Assembly (NCBI GenBank): GCA_905479495.1
Contig: CAJQMR010000039.1
Location: 78,500-142,499, forward strand
Length of the DNA: 64,000 nucleotides
Direction: 5' to 3'
From: an uncultured Anaerolineae bacterium
GTDB lineage: Bacteria; Chloroflexota; Anaerolineae; Promineifilales; Promineifilaceae
Made by a program: the position numbers and the translations under genes. Below the pieces are notes generated by a model, which saw only the letters and a program-made list of their open reading frames with translations, did no database searches and was not told the origin of the DNA. Positions 27,271-36,743 of the stretch are shown in pieces; position 1 is the stretch's first letter; each line of letters begins with the position of its first letter.

Positions 27271-28629
27271 TTACTGAATAAAGAGCTCGGCTGCCCGAAC
27301 CCAATCGACATACAAATATAAAGTGCTGGCAGCTAACAGCAGCGCTAACAACAACCCGCGCGCCGTTCCCTTAGTGACCTGCTGCAAACCCAGCGCGGCC
27401 ACGAGGGCAACCGCCGGAAACGAGGGCAAAAAGTAGCGGTGGTCAGGTAAGGTGAGTGACAGCGGTAGCCACACGCTAAGTATCCAAAATAAAACAATCC
27501 AATCAGCTTTCCGCCGCCGGTTGATAACAAACACGCCACCTAAGGCCAAAAAGGGTAAATTATAAACGCCCAGGCCAGACGGCAGACGGTTGGTCATCGT
27601 TTCAAACAGCACACGACGGCCGTAATCATTTGTCAGCACCAGCCCGGCATATTCCCAAATGGTAGCAAACTGCCGCTGCAGGATATCCAATTGATTGGCA
27701 AAGAGCAGCCAACCGGCCAACAAAATGGCTCCAATAAGCGCCATTACACCCAGGTAACGTACCGCCTGCTTAAACGACCCCTGCACAGTGATGATGCCAA
27801 AAACCAGCGGCAGCACAAACACCATTGTGTATTTGGAAAGCAAGCCAGCACCGATGGCTAATCCTACCAGGAACAGGCGGCCAACAGACGGCCGTTCAGC
27901 CAATCTTAAGGTGAGCAGCACCGTCAGCGTAAAAAAGAAGGTGAGCGGTGTTTCTACCATTGCCGCCGCGCCCAGGCGGAACACCAAGGGGAAGCTAAAC
28001 AGCAGCAGCGCTCCCAGCAGCGCCGTCCGGCGGTCAAACAGGCGACGGCCAATGAGGTACGTCAGCCAGCCTGTGCCCAGGGCAAAAACGGCCGTGACAG
28101 CCCGCCCTGCCAATTGTGAAGTTCCCAGCAAATTCATCGCCAGGCCATACATGATGGGCACCAGCGGCGGATGCTGCTTGCCCAGCCAGGGGCGACGGCC
28201 GTAATTTTCAAATAGTGCCCGGACACCCTCATTGGCCACACTCGCCGCAGCTCGTAAATTGCCTTCTTCATCAAAGGCCCAGATGCGCTGCTGTGACGCA
28301 AAAATGATCAGCACTGCGCCGACGAGCAGCCCCAGCAGCAGCAAAAGGCGCGTTTCAGAGCGAGCGATACGCGCCTCGTCGAGCGGCAGCCAGGAAAAAT
28401 AGCGATCCGGCAGCAAAACAACGGCCGTACCCAACACCAACGTCACCACGAGCATAGGCAGCAGTTTATAAGTTGCTGCGGTTGCGCCCGTAACCCAGAT
28501 AACACCCAACCAGCCTAGCTGCAACAGGGTCATAATAATCAGAACGTTGCGGGCCGATAACCAGCGCGAAGTTAGGGGAAACGGCCGTTCAACCGGTGGT
28601 GTTTGAGTGGAAGGCACAATCCCAGACAT
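27271..28629 (-). CDS. Membrane glycosyltransferase, GT39/PMT-like
   Basis: 452-residue GT-C protein with about 10-12 helices. The loop after TM3 reads FDEEGNLRAAASVANEG, whose acidic pair fits the catalytic site of polyprenyl-phosphate-sugar dependent enzymes. LGKQHPPLVPIMYGLAMNLLG and AGRAVTAVFALGTGWLTYLIGRRLF are typical of GT39/ArnT-like proteins. DHRYFLPSFPAVAL occurs late, as in this family. Three bp before the Asp-box gene downstream, so one transcript. Could mannosylate proteins or add a sugar to the glycan outside the membrane. Confidence 0.84.
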   Translation of the reverse strand: MSGIVPSTQTPPVERPFPLTSRWLSARNVLIIMTLLQLGWLGVIWVTGATAATYKLLPMLVVTLVLGTAVVLLPDRYFSWLPLDEARIARSETRLLLLLGLLVGAVLIIFASQQRIWAFDEEGNLRAAASVANEGVRALFENYGRRPWLGKQHPPLVPIMYGLAMNLLGTSQLAGRAVTAVFALGTGWLTYLIGRRLFDRRTALLGALLLFSFPLVFRLGAAAMVETPLTFFFTLTVLLTLRLAERPSVGRLFLVGLAIGAGLLSKYTMVFVLPLVFGIITVQGSFKQAVRYLGVMALIGAILLAGWLLFANQLDILQRQFATIWEYAGLVLTNDYGRRVLFETMTNRLPSGLGVYNLPFLALGGVFVINRRRKADWIVLFWILSVWLPLSLTLPDHRYFLPSFPAVALVAALGLQQVTKGTARGLLLALLLAASTLYLYVDWVRAAELFIQ

Positions 28630-28634
28630 GGCGG

Positions 28635-29939
28635 TTACCGACTCCTCAGAGCAGCTTCATATACCTGCGCCAATCGTTCAATTTGGCGCGCCCAGGCATG
28701 CTCGGTCTCTGCTTCGCGCTGCGCATTGGCACCCAGACGCTGGCGATCGGCCTTGTTTTGCAACAAGTGCAGGCACGCTTGCGCCAAATCAGCCACATCG
28801 CCCGGCGTGACCAGCAAGCCATTTTCATCATGCCGGATCACATTTTTAATCTGCCCGGCGCTAGATGCCACAATGGCTTTCCCGGCGGCCATGTATTCGT
28901 ATAACTTAAGCGGCGAAAACCACATCTCTTGCGGCAGTTTGGGGTAGGGCACCGTGACCACATCAGCTACAGCCAGCAGCTGCGGGATGCGCGCATGGGA
29001 CAAAAAGCCGGTAATCGTGACAAATTTTTCCAAATCTAAACGATGGATGTTTTCTTCAACAAACGGCCGTGCCGGACCGTCTCCCACCAGCAGCAATCGC
29101 ACCTCTGGCAAAATCTTAGTGACAAGCGCCAGCGCCTCCAACAACTTATCCAGCCCGTGCCACCGCTGGAAGCCACCCACAAACATAATGACCGGCGCGT
29201 CGCCCAGGCCAAATTCTGCGCGCACCTTCGCCGTGTCAACTGGCTGCTGGAAATGAGCCACATTCACGCCGTTGGGAATCACTTTAATTTTTTCAGCAGG
29301 CACGCCCCAATTTTCCACCAGATTTTCTTTGGTTGGATCAGAAACCGTAATGATTTGATCGGCCAGCTGGTAACTTTTACTGGCCGCCCACTGCGCAGCT
29401 TTGCGCCGCAGTCCGGTAATTGGGTCGCCCATCACGTCCGCTTCTAGCAGTAAATCGGCATCTACGGTAAGGACGTAGGGCGTGTTGGTTTTTTGGCTAG
29501 CATAAGCTGCGCCCACACTCAACAGACCAGCGTATTCATGGCAAATTTGGTAGTTGGGCAAGGCACTCAGGCACGCTTCATAAAAGCGGCGCGAGTCAAA
29601 ACCAGCCAGATAGGGCAGCTTCAGCAAGCCATGCAGCCGCCGCAAGCCGCCTTCCATGAGTTGATACGGCCGTTGTCCACTCCAGCCCAAAGCAACCTGC
29701 CGCTGCTGGCTTAAATCGGCCAGATTCGGGTACGCTACCACATTGCGCCCCTGTAAGTTGAGCAAATCAACGGTGTATCCACGCTGCTCTAACCCTTGAA
29801 TCGTCTGGCGGATGAGCATCATCTGTCCGACTTCTGCCGCCAGATCGACGCCCACATTTTGCATGACGTACGCCACGCGTAGCCCCGTGGGGGTGGGTAC
29901 GGCCGTTTCAGTTAGGGGTGTCTCAGTTAACAATGTCAT
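28635..29939 (-). CDS. Glycosyltransferase family 4
   Basis: GT-B glycosyltransferase, 434 residues. TGLRVAYVMQNVGVDLAAEVGQM opens the acceptor domain. The donor half has VIPNGVNVAHFQQ, IMFVGGFQRWHGLDKLLEAL, LLVGDGPARPFVEENI, and PYPKLPQEMWFSPLKLYEYMAAGK with the conserved Glu. It is the last gene before a spacer that separates this block from the ABC exporter genes. ATG at 29939 is preceded by an in-frame GTG, which could also be used. Sugar unknown. Confidence 0.88.
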   Translation of the reverse strand: MTLLTETPLTETAVPTPTGLRVAYVMQNVGVDLAAEVGQMMLIRQTIQGLEQRGYTVDLLNLQGRNVVAYPNLADLSQQRQVALGWSGQRPYQLMEGGLRRLHGLLKLPYLAGFDSRRFYEACLSALPNYQICHEYAGLLSVGAAYASQKTNTPYVLTVDADLLLEADVMGDPITGLRRKAAQWAASKSYQLADQIITVSDPTKENLVENWGVPAEKIKVIPNGVNVAHFQQPVDTAKVRAEFGLGDAPVIMFVGGFQRWHGLDKLLEALALVTKILPEVRLLLVGDGPARPFVEENIHRLDLEKFVTITGFLSHARIPQLLAVADVVTVPYPKLPQEMWFSPLKLYEYMAAGKAIVASSAGQIKNVIRHDENGLLVTPGDVADLAQACLHLLQNKADRQRLGANAQREAETEHAWARQIERLAQVYEAALRSR

Positions 29940-29954
29940 CACGTAATAAAATTA

Positions 29955-30011
29955 AGACTGGAGACTAGAAATCAGAGATTTATTCAGTCTCCAACCTCCA
30001 ATCTCCAGTCT
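29955..30011. repeat. AGACTGGAGA inverted repeat between GT4 and wzt
   Basis: AGACTGGAGA (29955-29964) pairs with TCTCCAGTCT (30002-30011) with further GAGA/TCTC repeats between. Same family as 1972-2008 and 4711-4763. It lies downstream of wzt on the minus strand and may end that transcript. Confidence 0.55.
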
Positions 30012-30048
30012 CCAAAAATTAGGTTTTCCGAAATGTTTTTCGGTTTAC

Positions 30049-31329
30049 TTAAGAAACCTGTTCCTGGACCATCTCAACCACGTCACGCTTTGCCTGAACT
30101 TCGGCCGAAGCAATGTTGGGCACAAACATACCGCTGCTTTCCTCATGGCCCAGGCTGATACCAGACACTTGCATCCAGCGGGAGTTGCCCCAGGCCAGGG
30201 CGACGCCGTCAATCGGTCCCAGCAGCGAAACATTCAGCACATAGCCACCCGTTGCCAGCTGAAGCCGGTCCATCTTTAACGAAATGATGCCTTCCCCTTC
30301 CAGATCATCCAGTTTCAGGCCGTAATCGGCCGTGCGGATCATGGCAGCCGTCGCTCCATCGGCGCGCGTAATGCGCACCACCAGATTGGGCTGGCTGATC
30401 GGTTTATTCGTTTTGTAACGTACCTGAATCTCAACCGGATCGTTGTAATTAAAATTCTCATTCGATCCGCTGGTGAGGTTACGCATCTCAATTTCCTGAA
30501 TGGCTACTTCCTGTGAGCTACCCGCATTTTTCCCGCGCATTGCAGTGGCGGGTGCGCCCCCTTGCATGATTTGCTGCTCAATAAGCCAATTTTCGTATTT
30601 GTTCAGCACTTCATCTACATCGCCCTGCTGCTGCACCTGGCCTTTCAGCAAAAAGACCGCCTTGTCACAGACGCTGCGCACTAAGTAGAGGTTGTGGGCC
30701 ACAAAAACGATAGTGGTGCCAATTTCTTGCAGCTCTTCAATACGCCGGGCACACTTTTGGCGGAATTGAGCATCACCTACAGCCAACACCTCGTCCACCA
30801 GCAAGACATCTGGTTCCACGTGGGCCGCCACAGAGAAACCCAGCCGCACGTACATACCAGAGGAGTATCGTTTGACCGGTGTGTCGATAAAGCGCTCGAT
30901 GCCGGAAAATTCAACTATCTGGTCAAAGCGCTTGTCGATTTCCTCTTTTTTCATGCCCAGAATAGTGCCGTTCAGGTACACATTTTCCCGTCCAGTCAAG
31001 TCCGGATGAAAACCTGCTCCCAGTTCGATGAGGGCAGAGATACGGCCGTTAATATGCACCCGTCCCGAAGTTGGAAAAGTAATCCGTGAGAGCAGCTTCA
31101 GCGAGGTGGTTTTGCCAGAGCCGTTTGGCCCGACCAACCCCAAAGCTGAACCGGGTTCAATGTTAAAGTTCACATCCTTCAAAGCCCACAAAATCTGGCT
31201 TTCTGGCACGCCATTCTTGCGTCCCGTCAGGCGCGCAATTGGCTTTTTGATCATTCGTTTAATACTGGTTTGCCCAGTACCTAATTCATATCGTTTTGAT
31301 ACGTTTTCAAATCGTACAGCAGGTTTCAT
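30049..31329 (-). CDS. wzt: Polysaccharide ABC exporter ATPase with C-terminal glycan-binding domain
   Basis: Cytoplasmic ATPase that drives flipping of a lipid-linked polysaccharide. 426 residues. The N-terminal nucleotide-binding domain has Walker A GLVGPNGSGKTTSLKLL, the ABC signature YSSGMYVRLGFSVAA and Walker B VLLVDEVLAVGDAQF. A linker follows, and a C-terminal Wzt-type beta-sandwich (about 285-410, starting VAIQEIEMRNL) that in characterised homologues recognises the terminal modification of the glycan chain. GGAGG lies just upstream of ATG 31329. Pairs with the permease upstream. Confidence 0.93.
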   Translation of the reverse strand: MKPAVRFENVSKRYELGTGQTSIKRMIKKPIARLTGRKNGVPESQILWALKDVNFNIEPGSALGLVGPNGSGKTTSLKLLSRITFPTSGRVHINGRISALIELGAGFHPDLTGRENVYLNGTILGMKKEEIDKRFDQIVEFSGIERFIDTPVKRYSSGMYVRLGFSVAAHVEPDVLLVDEVLAVGDAQFRQKCARRIEELQEIGTTIVFVAHNLYLVRSVCDKAVFLLKGQVQQQGDVDEVLNKYENWLIEQQIMQGGAPATAMRGKNAGSSQEVAIQEIEMRNLTSGSNENFNYNDPVEIQVRYKTNKPISQPNLVVRITRADGATAAMIRTADYGLKLDDLEGEGIISLKMDRLQLATGGYVLNVSLLGPIDGVALAWGNSRWMQVSGISLGHEESSGMFVPNIASAEVQAKRDVVEMVQEQVS

Positions 31330-31357
31330 CCATGCCTCCTACGAAGACTGCCCAAAA

Positions 31358-32146
31358 TTAAATGAGATCGTTAAATAAAACTTCCAGGCGCTTAAAAATA
31401 ATGTACGCCACAATAAACAAAGTGATGGAAACGGCCGCTGCCAGCCCCAAATCGGTCAAGTTCGGTGGCACACCGCGCAAAATCACATTCCGGTAAGATT
31501 CCACAATTCCTACCATCGGATTCAACGCATAAATCGTGCGTAATTGAGGTAAATTTTCATTGACAAGTTCAATGGGATAAATAATTGGCGTGGCATACAT
31601 CCACAATTGCAAACCCAGCGGCACCACAAAGCGCACATCGCGGTAGAAAACAGTCAGGGCTGAGCCGATCAAAATAATACCCAACATCAGAAAAATCTGG
31701 ATGACCAGAAATACTGGAATCCACAAAAAGTGAATCGTAACTGGCACTTCATAATAGATCATCAGCAGCACAAAGATGCTGGACGCAATTAGAAAGTCGA
31801 ACAACGCAGCCCCAATCACGCCTAGTGGCAAAACTTCGCGGGGAAAGTACGTTTTCGTAACCAAATTCATGTTATTGATGAGCGAGTTGACGCCAAAACT
31901 CATGGAAGTGGCAAATAACGTCCAGGGCAATAATGCCGTGTAGGAAAATATCGGATATGGCTGGTCCGTGGGAATACGGGCAATCTTGGAAAAAACAAAG
32001 GTAAACATGAGCATCAAGGCTAACGGCTGCAAAACTGCCCAGGCCGCGCCTAACAGCGACTGCTTGTAGCGCACCCGAATCTCACGGAAGGCCCACATGC
32101 CTATTAATTCACGGAATTTATATAAGTTTTGTACGTGTGCAATCAT
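31358..32146 (-). CDS. wzm: Polysaccharide ABC exporter permease
   Basis: Membrane half of the ABC-2 type exporter, 262 residues with six helices. The N-terminal amphipathic stretch with REIRVRYKQSLLGAAWAVLQPL is the hallmark of Wzm/TagG permeases. The central KTYFPREVLPLGVIG coupling helix and the C-terminal NPMVGIVESYRNVILRG follow. Gene order wzm-wzt with 28 bp between them fits one operon. Presence of this exporter next to two polymerase/ligase proteins implies either two glycan routes or ligation of ABC-exported chains. Confidence 0.94.
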   Translation of the reverse strand: MIAHVQNLYKFRELIGMWAFREIRVRYKQSLLGAAWAVLQPLALMLMFTFVFSKIARIPTDQPYPIFSYTALLPWTLFATSMSFGVNSLINNMNLVTKTYFPREVLPLGVIGAALFDFLIASSIFVLLMIYYEVPVTIHFLWIPVFLVIQIFLMLGIILIGSALTVFYRDVRFVVPLGLQLWMYATPIIYPIELVNENLPQLRTIYALNPMVGIVESYRNVILRGVPPNLTDLGLAAAVSITLFIVAYIIFKRLEVLFNDLI

Positions 32147-32169
32147 CTAATACGTTCCTCTCGTTTTAG

Positions 32170-33705
32170 TTATTCCCGGCGATAGGGGGCATTTTCGGCA
32201 TAGATTTTGTCTTTTAGTGCCGCTGTCAAGTCGCTTGCCAACCCTGTTTCACTTTCGTAGATGTTGTTTAACTCTTCTGGATCGTCCTTTAAGTTATACA
32301 ATTCAAACTTCTCTTCGTCTGTATAACCAAAGTAACGGATCAGCTTCATGTCGTCCTGGTACAAAGCCACGGTTGCCTCTGTAAGCGCCGCGTACTTCGG
32401 ATTGCTTTTGGCTTCTACCGAGTAGACTGGGCGATCTTCAGCGGCTTCGGGGCCGCCAAAAGTAGGCAAAACAGCGCCTTCACTCCAGTCTGGCACAGCT
32501 TGTCCTGTGATTTGCATCAAAGTAGGCAAAATATCGGCAGCAGTCGTGCGCTGGAAAACATCTTCCCGGCTTTGCTGCCCTGGTTTGTGAATGAGCAGCG
32601 GCACATGCGTCAATCCTTCATAGAGTGTGAGGCTAACATGACCACGAATACCGCGCTCAAACAGCTCACCATGATCGCTGGTCAGGATAATGTAGGTATC
32701 ATCCAAGACGCCTTGCTGCTCCAGGTTATCCAACAAACGGCCGAATTCCGAATCGGTAAACGCCAAATATTCATCATACAGGCGGCGTTCCCGGTTAAGC
32801 GCTGCTTGCGGCATGTTTTGCGAACCAAACAGCTTGGGCTTCTCGGTTGGTTGCCAGCCATCGGTGAAAATATCCACAAAATCGGCGCGGGCAGCATACG
32901 GCTCGTGCGGTGGCAGCATATGGAAGTAGCCCATAAACGGCCGTGGCATACTCATCACCTGCTCTTCTACCCAATCAATAGCATCTTCCAACAAGAAAAA
33001 CATGCTGTGCAGATTAGGAATACCGCGCGGATACTGGCTGGCCAGCTCATTTTTAAATTCGCGCGATTCAGCAAAGCGGGCAAAGCGATCCAACAAAGAG
33101 AGGAATAACGCACTGGGTGGCGTCGCACCACCTTGCAACGCCGTTGTTTCAGCCCAAAAAGCGGTGGTGTAATCTTCAAAGAAAAGCCGATCGGCAAACT
33201 CACCGTCGGCCAGACAAAGATCGCGGGTGTGTTTGAATAAATCCAAATCGCCCCGGAACTGGTGCAATAATGACATGACCAGCAGGTTATGTGTATAAGC
33301 AACCGTATGGTAATTGTCAGGCATGAGCGAAAAGATGTTTTTCTGCACAAATTCTTCATGTACCAGCCCATGCAGCTGGATGGCACGATGGGTCCAGGGA
33401 TAGGTGCCGGTCATCAAGGTAGATGTACCAGGTGAGGTGAAATTACCCCCGGCCACATGCTTGTGAAACACGGTCGCCTTTGCGGCAAAACGGGCCATGT
33501 TTGGCGTCGTTTCCCGGTTGTAACCATAAAGGGACATATGCTGTGCCGAGAGCGTATCAAAGACCAGAAACAAAATATTAGGCTGGTCACTGCTCTGAGC
33601 CAGGTTTTGGCCTTGAACGGCCGTTTGCACAGCAGGCCAGGCTACTTTAAAAAACGGGACGGTCGGCAGCAGCTTTAAAAAGGTGCGGCGATTAATCTTA
33701 GTCAC
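32170..33705 (-). CDS. Tat-exported sulfatase-like enzyme without formylglycine motif
   Basis: 511 residues. The N-terminus MTKINRRTFLKLLPTVPFF has a twin-Arg (NRRTFLK) followed by a hydrophobic core, so it should leave the cytoplasm folded. Superfamily metal motifs: NILFLVFDTLSAQHMSLYGYNR near residue 44 and IILTSDHGELFERG later. The nucleophile region reads GGNFTSPGTSTLMTGTYP, with Thr-Ser where sulfatases have Cys/Ser followed by Pro and Arg. This argues against a classical sulfatase and for a Thr-nucleophile phosphotransferase/phosphodiesterase-like enzyme. The start is a GTG with GAGGG upstream. It could decorate the exported glycan with a phosphate-linked group. Confidence 0.75.
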   Translation of the reverse strand: MTKINRRTFLKLLPTVPFFKVAWPAVQTAVQGQNLAQSSDQPNILFLVFDTLSAQHMSLYGYNRETTPNMARFAAKATVFHKHVAGGNFTSPGTSTLMTGTYPWTHRAIQLHGLVHEEFVQKNIFSLMPDNYHTVAYTHNLLVMSLLHQFRGDLDLFKHTRDLCLADGEFADRLFFEDYTTAFWAETTALQGGATPPSALFLSLLDRFARFAESREFKNELASQYPRGIPNLHSMFFLLEDAIDWVEEQVMSMPRPFMGYFHMLPPHEPYAARADFVDIFTDGWQPTEKPKLFGSQNMPQAALNRERRLYDEYLAFTDSEFGRLLDNLEQQGVLDDTYIILTSDHGELFERGIRGHVSLTLYEGLTHVPLLIHKPGQQSREDVFQRTTAADILPTLMQITGQAVPDWSEGAVLPTFGGPEAAEDRPVYSVEAKSNPKYAALTEATVALYQDDMKLIRYFGYTDEEKFELYNLKDDPEELNNIYESETGLASDLTAALKDKIYAENAPYRRE

Positions 33706-33719
33706 GAATAAACCCTCAG

Positions 33720-34313
33720 TTAGAAGTTGCGAATCAACACGTTGATCAGGCTTAGAAAATCAATAAACAGATAAAGTGCCGATAATGACACGGCGCGCTG
33801 CATGAAGTTATCCACCAGCGCTTCCGCCTTAGGATTGCGCAAAATTTGGAAGTAGGCTACACCTAAAATCAGCACATAGCTCACAGCCCATAAGCCCAGC
33901 GGCACCAATTGACGCTGCTCCAACCACAGTGGGTAGGAATGAAAGATGATGAACCAGACGGCCGTAATCAACGCCAGCGCACTGCCCATTGCCGCAAACT
34001 TCTCGCGGAAAAATCGGTAGGGCAAAATGAGGGCCAGCACCAACACGCCCAAGAAGAGGAAAACAGCATCTGGCAGGGCAAAAACCCCCATCATGTAAGA
34101 GAACGATCCCAGCAGTTCGGAGGTGTTCATCCGCTTGATCCAGGCAGGATACTCCTGTAAAAAGTCAACGAGCGCCCAGATATGCGTGGGAAAAACAGCG
34201 GCAGCAAAAACAATCCACAGGGTGGCTTTGTTGATGCCCCGTTTAGCTGTTGTGGTCTTGGTTGATTCGGCCATGGATACGGCCGTTTCTGTAGTCGTGT
34301 TAGAGGTAGCCAA
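33720..34313 (-). CDS. Polytopic membrane protein of unknown function
   Basis: 197 residues with five or six helices, beginning ATLWIVFAAAVFPTHIWALV. A conserved-looking WIKRMNTSELLGSFSYMMGV region follows TM1. No family recognised. The start is uncertain: a TTG at 34313 (overlapping the previous gene by 14 bp, AAAGG about 10 bp upstream) or ATG at 34274. Its place between two alkaline-phosphatase-superfamily genes suggests it is a membrane partner of one of them, for instance anchoring or substrate delivery; this is inference only. Confidence 0.65.
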   Translation of the reverse strand: MATSNTTTETAVSMAESTKTTTAKRGINKATLWIVFAAAVFPTHIWALVDFLQEYPAWIKRMNTSELLGSFSYMMGVFALPDAVFLFLGVLVLALILPYRFFREKFAAMGSALALITAVWFIIFHSYPLWLEQRQLVPLGLWAVSYVLILGVAYFQILRNPKAEALVDNFMQRAVSLSALYLFIDFLSLINVLIRNF

Positions 34314-36144
34314 GGCTTTTTAACCTTTCTTCAATCACTTCGTCAGATTCCGTGCCGCTAGAGGTCGGCGGTGGAGCCGATCCGCTCGAATCCGGTTTGG
34401 AACCAATGGTTAACATCGGAATATCCCGATAAGACGGGTTGGGGAAGTTTCCTAGACCGTGGCTGCAAAATAGCACGCCCGGCACCGCATTGGGATCAAT
34501 GCAGTGGTCGGCTCCCCAATGATCGCTGTTTGGCTCGATGGCGTTTTCTTCCCAGCCGCCCAGCCCGGTTTGCGACGAGGCACGGAAGCCAGGGGCAAAG
34601 CCCACCATCACGTCTGGCCCGTAAGCAGCCAGCGGCCCATCAAAAGCATCTTTGTTGCGCCACACTTTGTTTACAACTTGCTGGCCATTGGGCGCTTCCC
34701 ATTGCAGCAGTTCATCACACATCTTGTTGATCAGATTTTCCTGCTCAGCAGCCTGTACGATCCCCTTGCCTTCACGGCCGTTTAGGTTCAGATACAAACT
34801 GTTCAAGCCGATGCCATACGCCTGAGTCTGGCTCCAATCAACGTCACTGAAACTGCCTTGGGAAACGGCCGTTTTCGCCGTCAAATACCCCTGTTCTTGC
34901 AACCAGCGATTCAAATGCGCCTTCTGCCCAAATTCGGTAAAGCCATGGTCAGAAACGACCACCAGCTTGGTCGTATCTTTAATGCCCTTGGCGGCTAGTT
35001 TTTGCTCCACACGGCCCACCAGCGCATCCATTTTTACGTACCATTCATCAATTAAATCAGGCCGGTCACGCCAGAACATATGCTGCATCCGGTCCAGCGT
35101 GTCAAACACACAACCCAGCACACCTTCCTGGAACGAATCCAAATGATGCATCAGCACCCGCTCCCGCGTCGCCACGATGGACTCACACAAACGGATAAAA
35201 TGGTCATCCTCAATAAAGCCATCTTCCAGAGCAGTTGTGTCCTGTGGCCAGCCCACAGTGAGGAAAGGCCCGGCATTTTTCCAGGAATCCTTCACAAAAT
35301 TGGTAGGCGTGCCGTAATGCCAGGCAGAACGCAGCGGATGGATTTGCAGCGGTAAGGCATAGATGCTCAGTTCATCGCCAACCTGGGTCAAAATCAGTTG
35401 GGTAATGCTAGGCAGCGAAACCAGGAAGCCAATTTTAAACTTCAGCTCTAAAATAGGGCTCCACTCACCCAGGCGCAGCTCCAACCGATGCTTTTCTACA
35501 GTCACTTGCACCGTGTCGGCTCCGGTTTGTTCCACAATTAGCTCGTGGGTGGCTGGTTCTACGCCACCTTTGGCCTTGCGCATCGGGCCAGCTACCACAG
35601 ACTTATACTTTTTGTTACCTACTTTCTCTAAGATAGCCACGGGGGTTTTACGGCCGTTTTCCTGTGCCAATCCTTTATTGGTGGTGAACAAAGTCCCCAC
35701 CCCCAGGCGACCCAGTAAATCGGGTGTACCCAGCCCCGGCAGCGAACGCACTGGCGACTTGACCCGTGCCGGGAACAAAGCTGGCCACCACAGAGCAGTA
35801 GCCGGATAGCCTTGGGCTACCACCTGGTCAAAAATTGTCTTGGCAGAAAACGGCTCGGCAAATTGGGTGCCGCCAAAGCCACTCTTTGTCGGCAGCAGCG
35901 ACACATTCAGAGCATAGTTAGCTGGATTACGGTGGACAAAATCAAACATCCCATGCCCACCAGGGTTCAATCCCGTAGCAATGCTCGTCCACGACACCTC
36001 GCTCTGAGGTGGGTTGGATACGGCAAAACGGGCATAGGCATTCAGATCAACGTACCGAGCCAGGTTCGGTACACGACCTTCTTCATACAGCCGTTCAAAA
36101 CGTCTTGGTTCAAAGGCATCTAAGCCAATAATCACTACACGCAT
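34300..36144 (-). CDS. Alkaline phosphatase superfamily phosphodiesterase/phosphotransferase
   Basis: 614 residues. The N-terminus MRVVIIGLDAFEPRRFERL gives the first metal Asp. The nucleophile loop PPQSEVSWTSIATGLNPGG and the MFDFVHR motif are typical of the NPP-like 'type I phosphodiesterase' group. LVVVSDHGFTEFG supplies the Asp-His pair, and a late DHWGADHCIDPN supplies another metal His. No signal peptide or helix is evident, so it is probably cytoplasmic. Homologues are common in capsule and S-layer glycan loci, usually of unknown substrate. It shares a C-terminal LKSLGYL-type tail with the 21085 protein. Confidence 0.8.
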   Translation of the reverse strand: MRVVIIGLDAFEPRRFERLYEEGRVPNLARYVDLNAYARFAVSNPPQSEVSWTSIATGLNPGGHGMFDFVHRNPANYALNVSLLPTKSGFGGTQFAEPFSAKTIFDQVVAQGYPATALWWPALFPARVKSPVRSLPGLGTPDLLGRLGVGTLFTTNKGLAQENGRKTPVAILEKVGNKKYKSVVAGPMRKAKGGVEPATHELIVEQTGADTVQVTVEKHRLELRLGEWSPILELKFKIGFLVSLPSITQLILTQVGDELSIYALPLQIHPLRSAWHYGTPTNFVKDSWKNAGPFLTVGWPQDTTALEDGFIEDDHFIRLCESIVATRERVLMHHLDSFQEGVLGCVFDTLDRMQHMFWRDRPDLIDEWYVKMDALVGRVEQKLAAKGIKDTTKLVVVSDHGFTEFGQKAHLNRWLQEQGYLTAKTAVSQGSFSDVDWSQTQAYGIGLNSLYLNLNGREGKGIVQAAEQENLINKMCDELLQWEAPNGQQVVNKVWRNKDAFDGPLAAYGPDVMVGFAPGFRASSQTGLGGWEENAIEPNSDHWGADHCIDPNAVPGVLFCSHGLGNFPNPSYRDIPMLTIGSKPDSSGSAPPPTSSGTESDEVIEERLKSLGYL

Positions 36145-36227
36145 GATTGTTTATCTATCTTCTTTGTCTGGTGGCAGCAGCGGGAAGCAGTGTTGAAGCA
36201 TTCGAGGATGAACCATGTGCTTACCGT

Positions 36228-36321
36228 GTAAAAGCGGAAAACTAATTATGACTATTTCCCGCTTTTACAATGCAATCAGCAAAATCATGGGCTTTTTATT
36301 AAAAGCCTTCTGCCGATTGCA
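36228..36321. repeat. Intergenic double-hairpin element f
   Basis: Hairpin 1: a perfect 10-bp stem GTAAAAGCGG (36228-36237) with CCGCTTTTAC (36259-36268), extended by AAA/TTT. Hairpin 2: TGCAATC (36271-36277) with GATTGCA (36315-36321), enclosing a perfect GGCTTTT-TATT-AAAAGCC hairpin. The gap 36145-36455 has no gene; a GGCGCTG/CAGCGCC hairpin (36420-36441) follows the small gene's stop. Confidence 0.6.
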
Positions 36322-36455
36322 CCAAAGAGCTACCCATTTTTAAAGGATTCTATGTACTATTCGGCAAGCACGGGTGCAGCCTCTCAATCTAAATCCAAAT
36401 GACTGCACTGGTCATGGTCGGCGCTGATTTTACACAGCGCCTGGAGCAGCCCAGC

Positions 36456-36743
36456 TTACTGGGCGTTGTTCTCTTGAGGAGCATCAGGTGTTACGATTTC
36501 CGATGCAACTGGCTCGTTATTCTTTTCCCGGTAGTTGCGCATCAGGCGATGAAAGGTCATCTTAATCCGATTGGCAAAGAAGAACCAAACACCCGTTAGC
36601 ATCCCCAGCACAACAATTAAGGCTTGGGCCAACATACCACCCGTGTTGGGATCAATATAGGCAGGTGGGGCAGCAAAAGCCGAGCCAACAGCAACCAGGG
36701 CGATAAACGATGTAAATAGGCCAGCAACAATAATACGTTTCAT
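36456..36743 (-). CDS. Small membrane protein with YIDPNTGG motif
   Basis: 95 residues: a signal-like first helix (IIVAGLFTSFIALVAVGSAFA), the motif APPAYIDPNTGGML, a second helix (ALIVVLGMLTGVWFFFA), then a basic and polar cytoplasmic tail ending in ENNAQ. Small proteins with a YIDPGTG-like motif are found beside phosphodiesterase/sulfatase-like genes in polysaccharide loci; their function is unknown. It has a strong AAAGGAG ribosome site and a long 334-bp structured leader, so it may be made in larger amounts than its neighbours. Confidence 0.7.
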   Translation of the reverse strand: MKRIIVAGLFTSFIALVAVGSAFAAPPAYIDPNTGGMLAQALIVVLGMLTGVWFFFANRIKMTFHRLMRNYREKNNEPVASEIVTPDAPQENNAQ

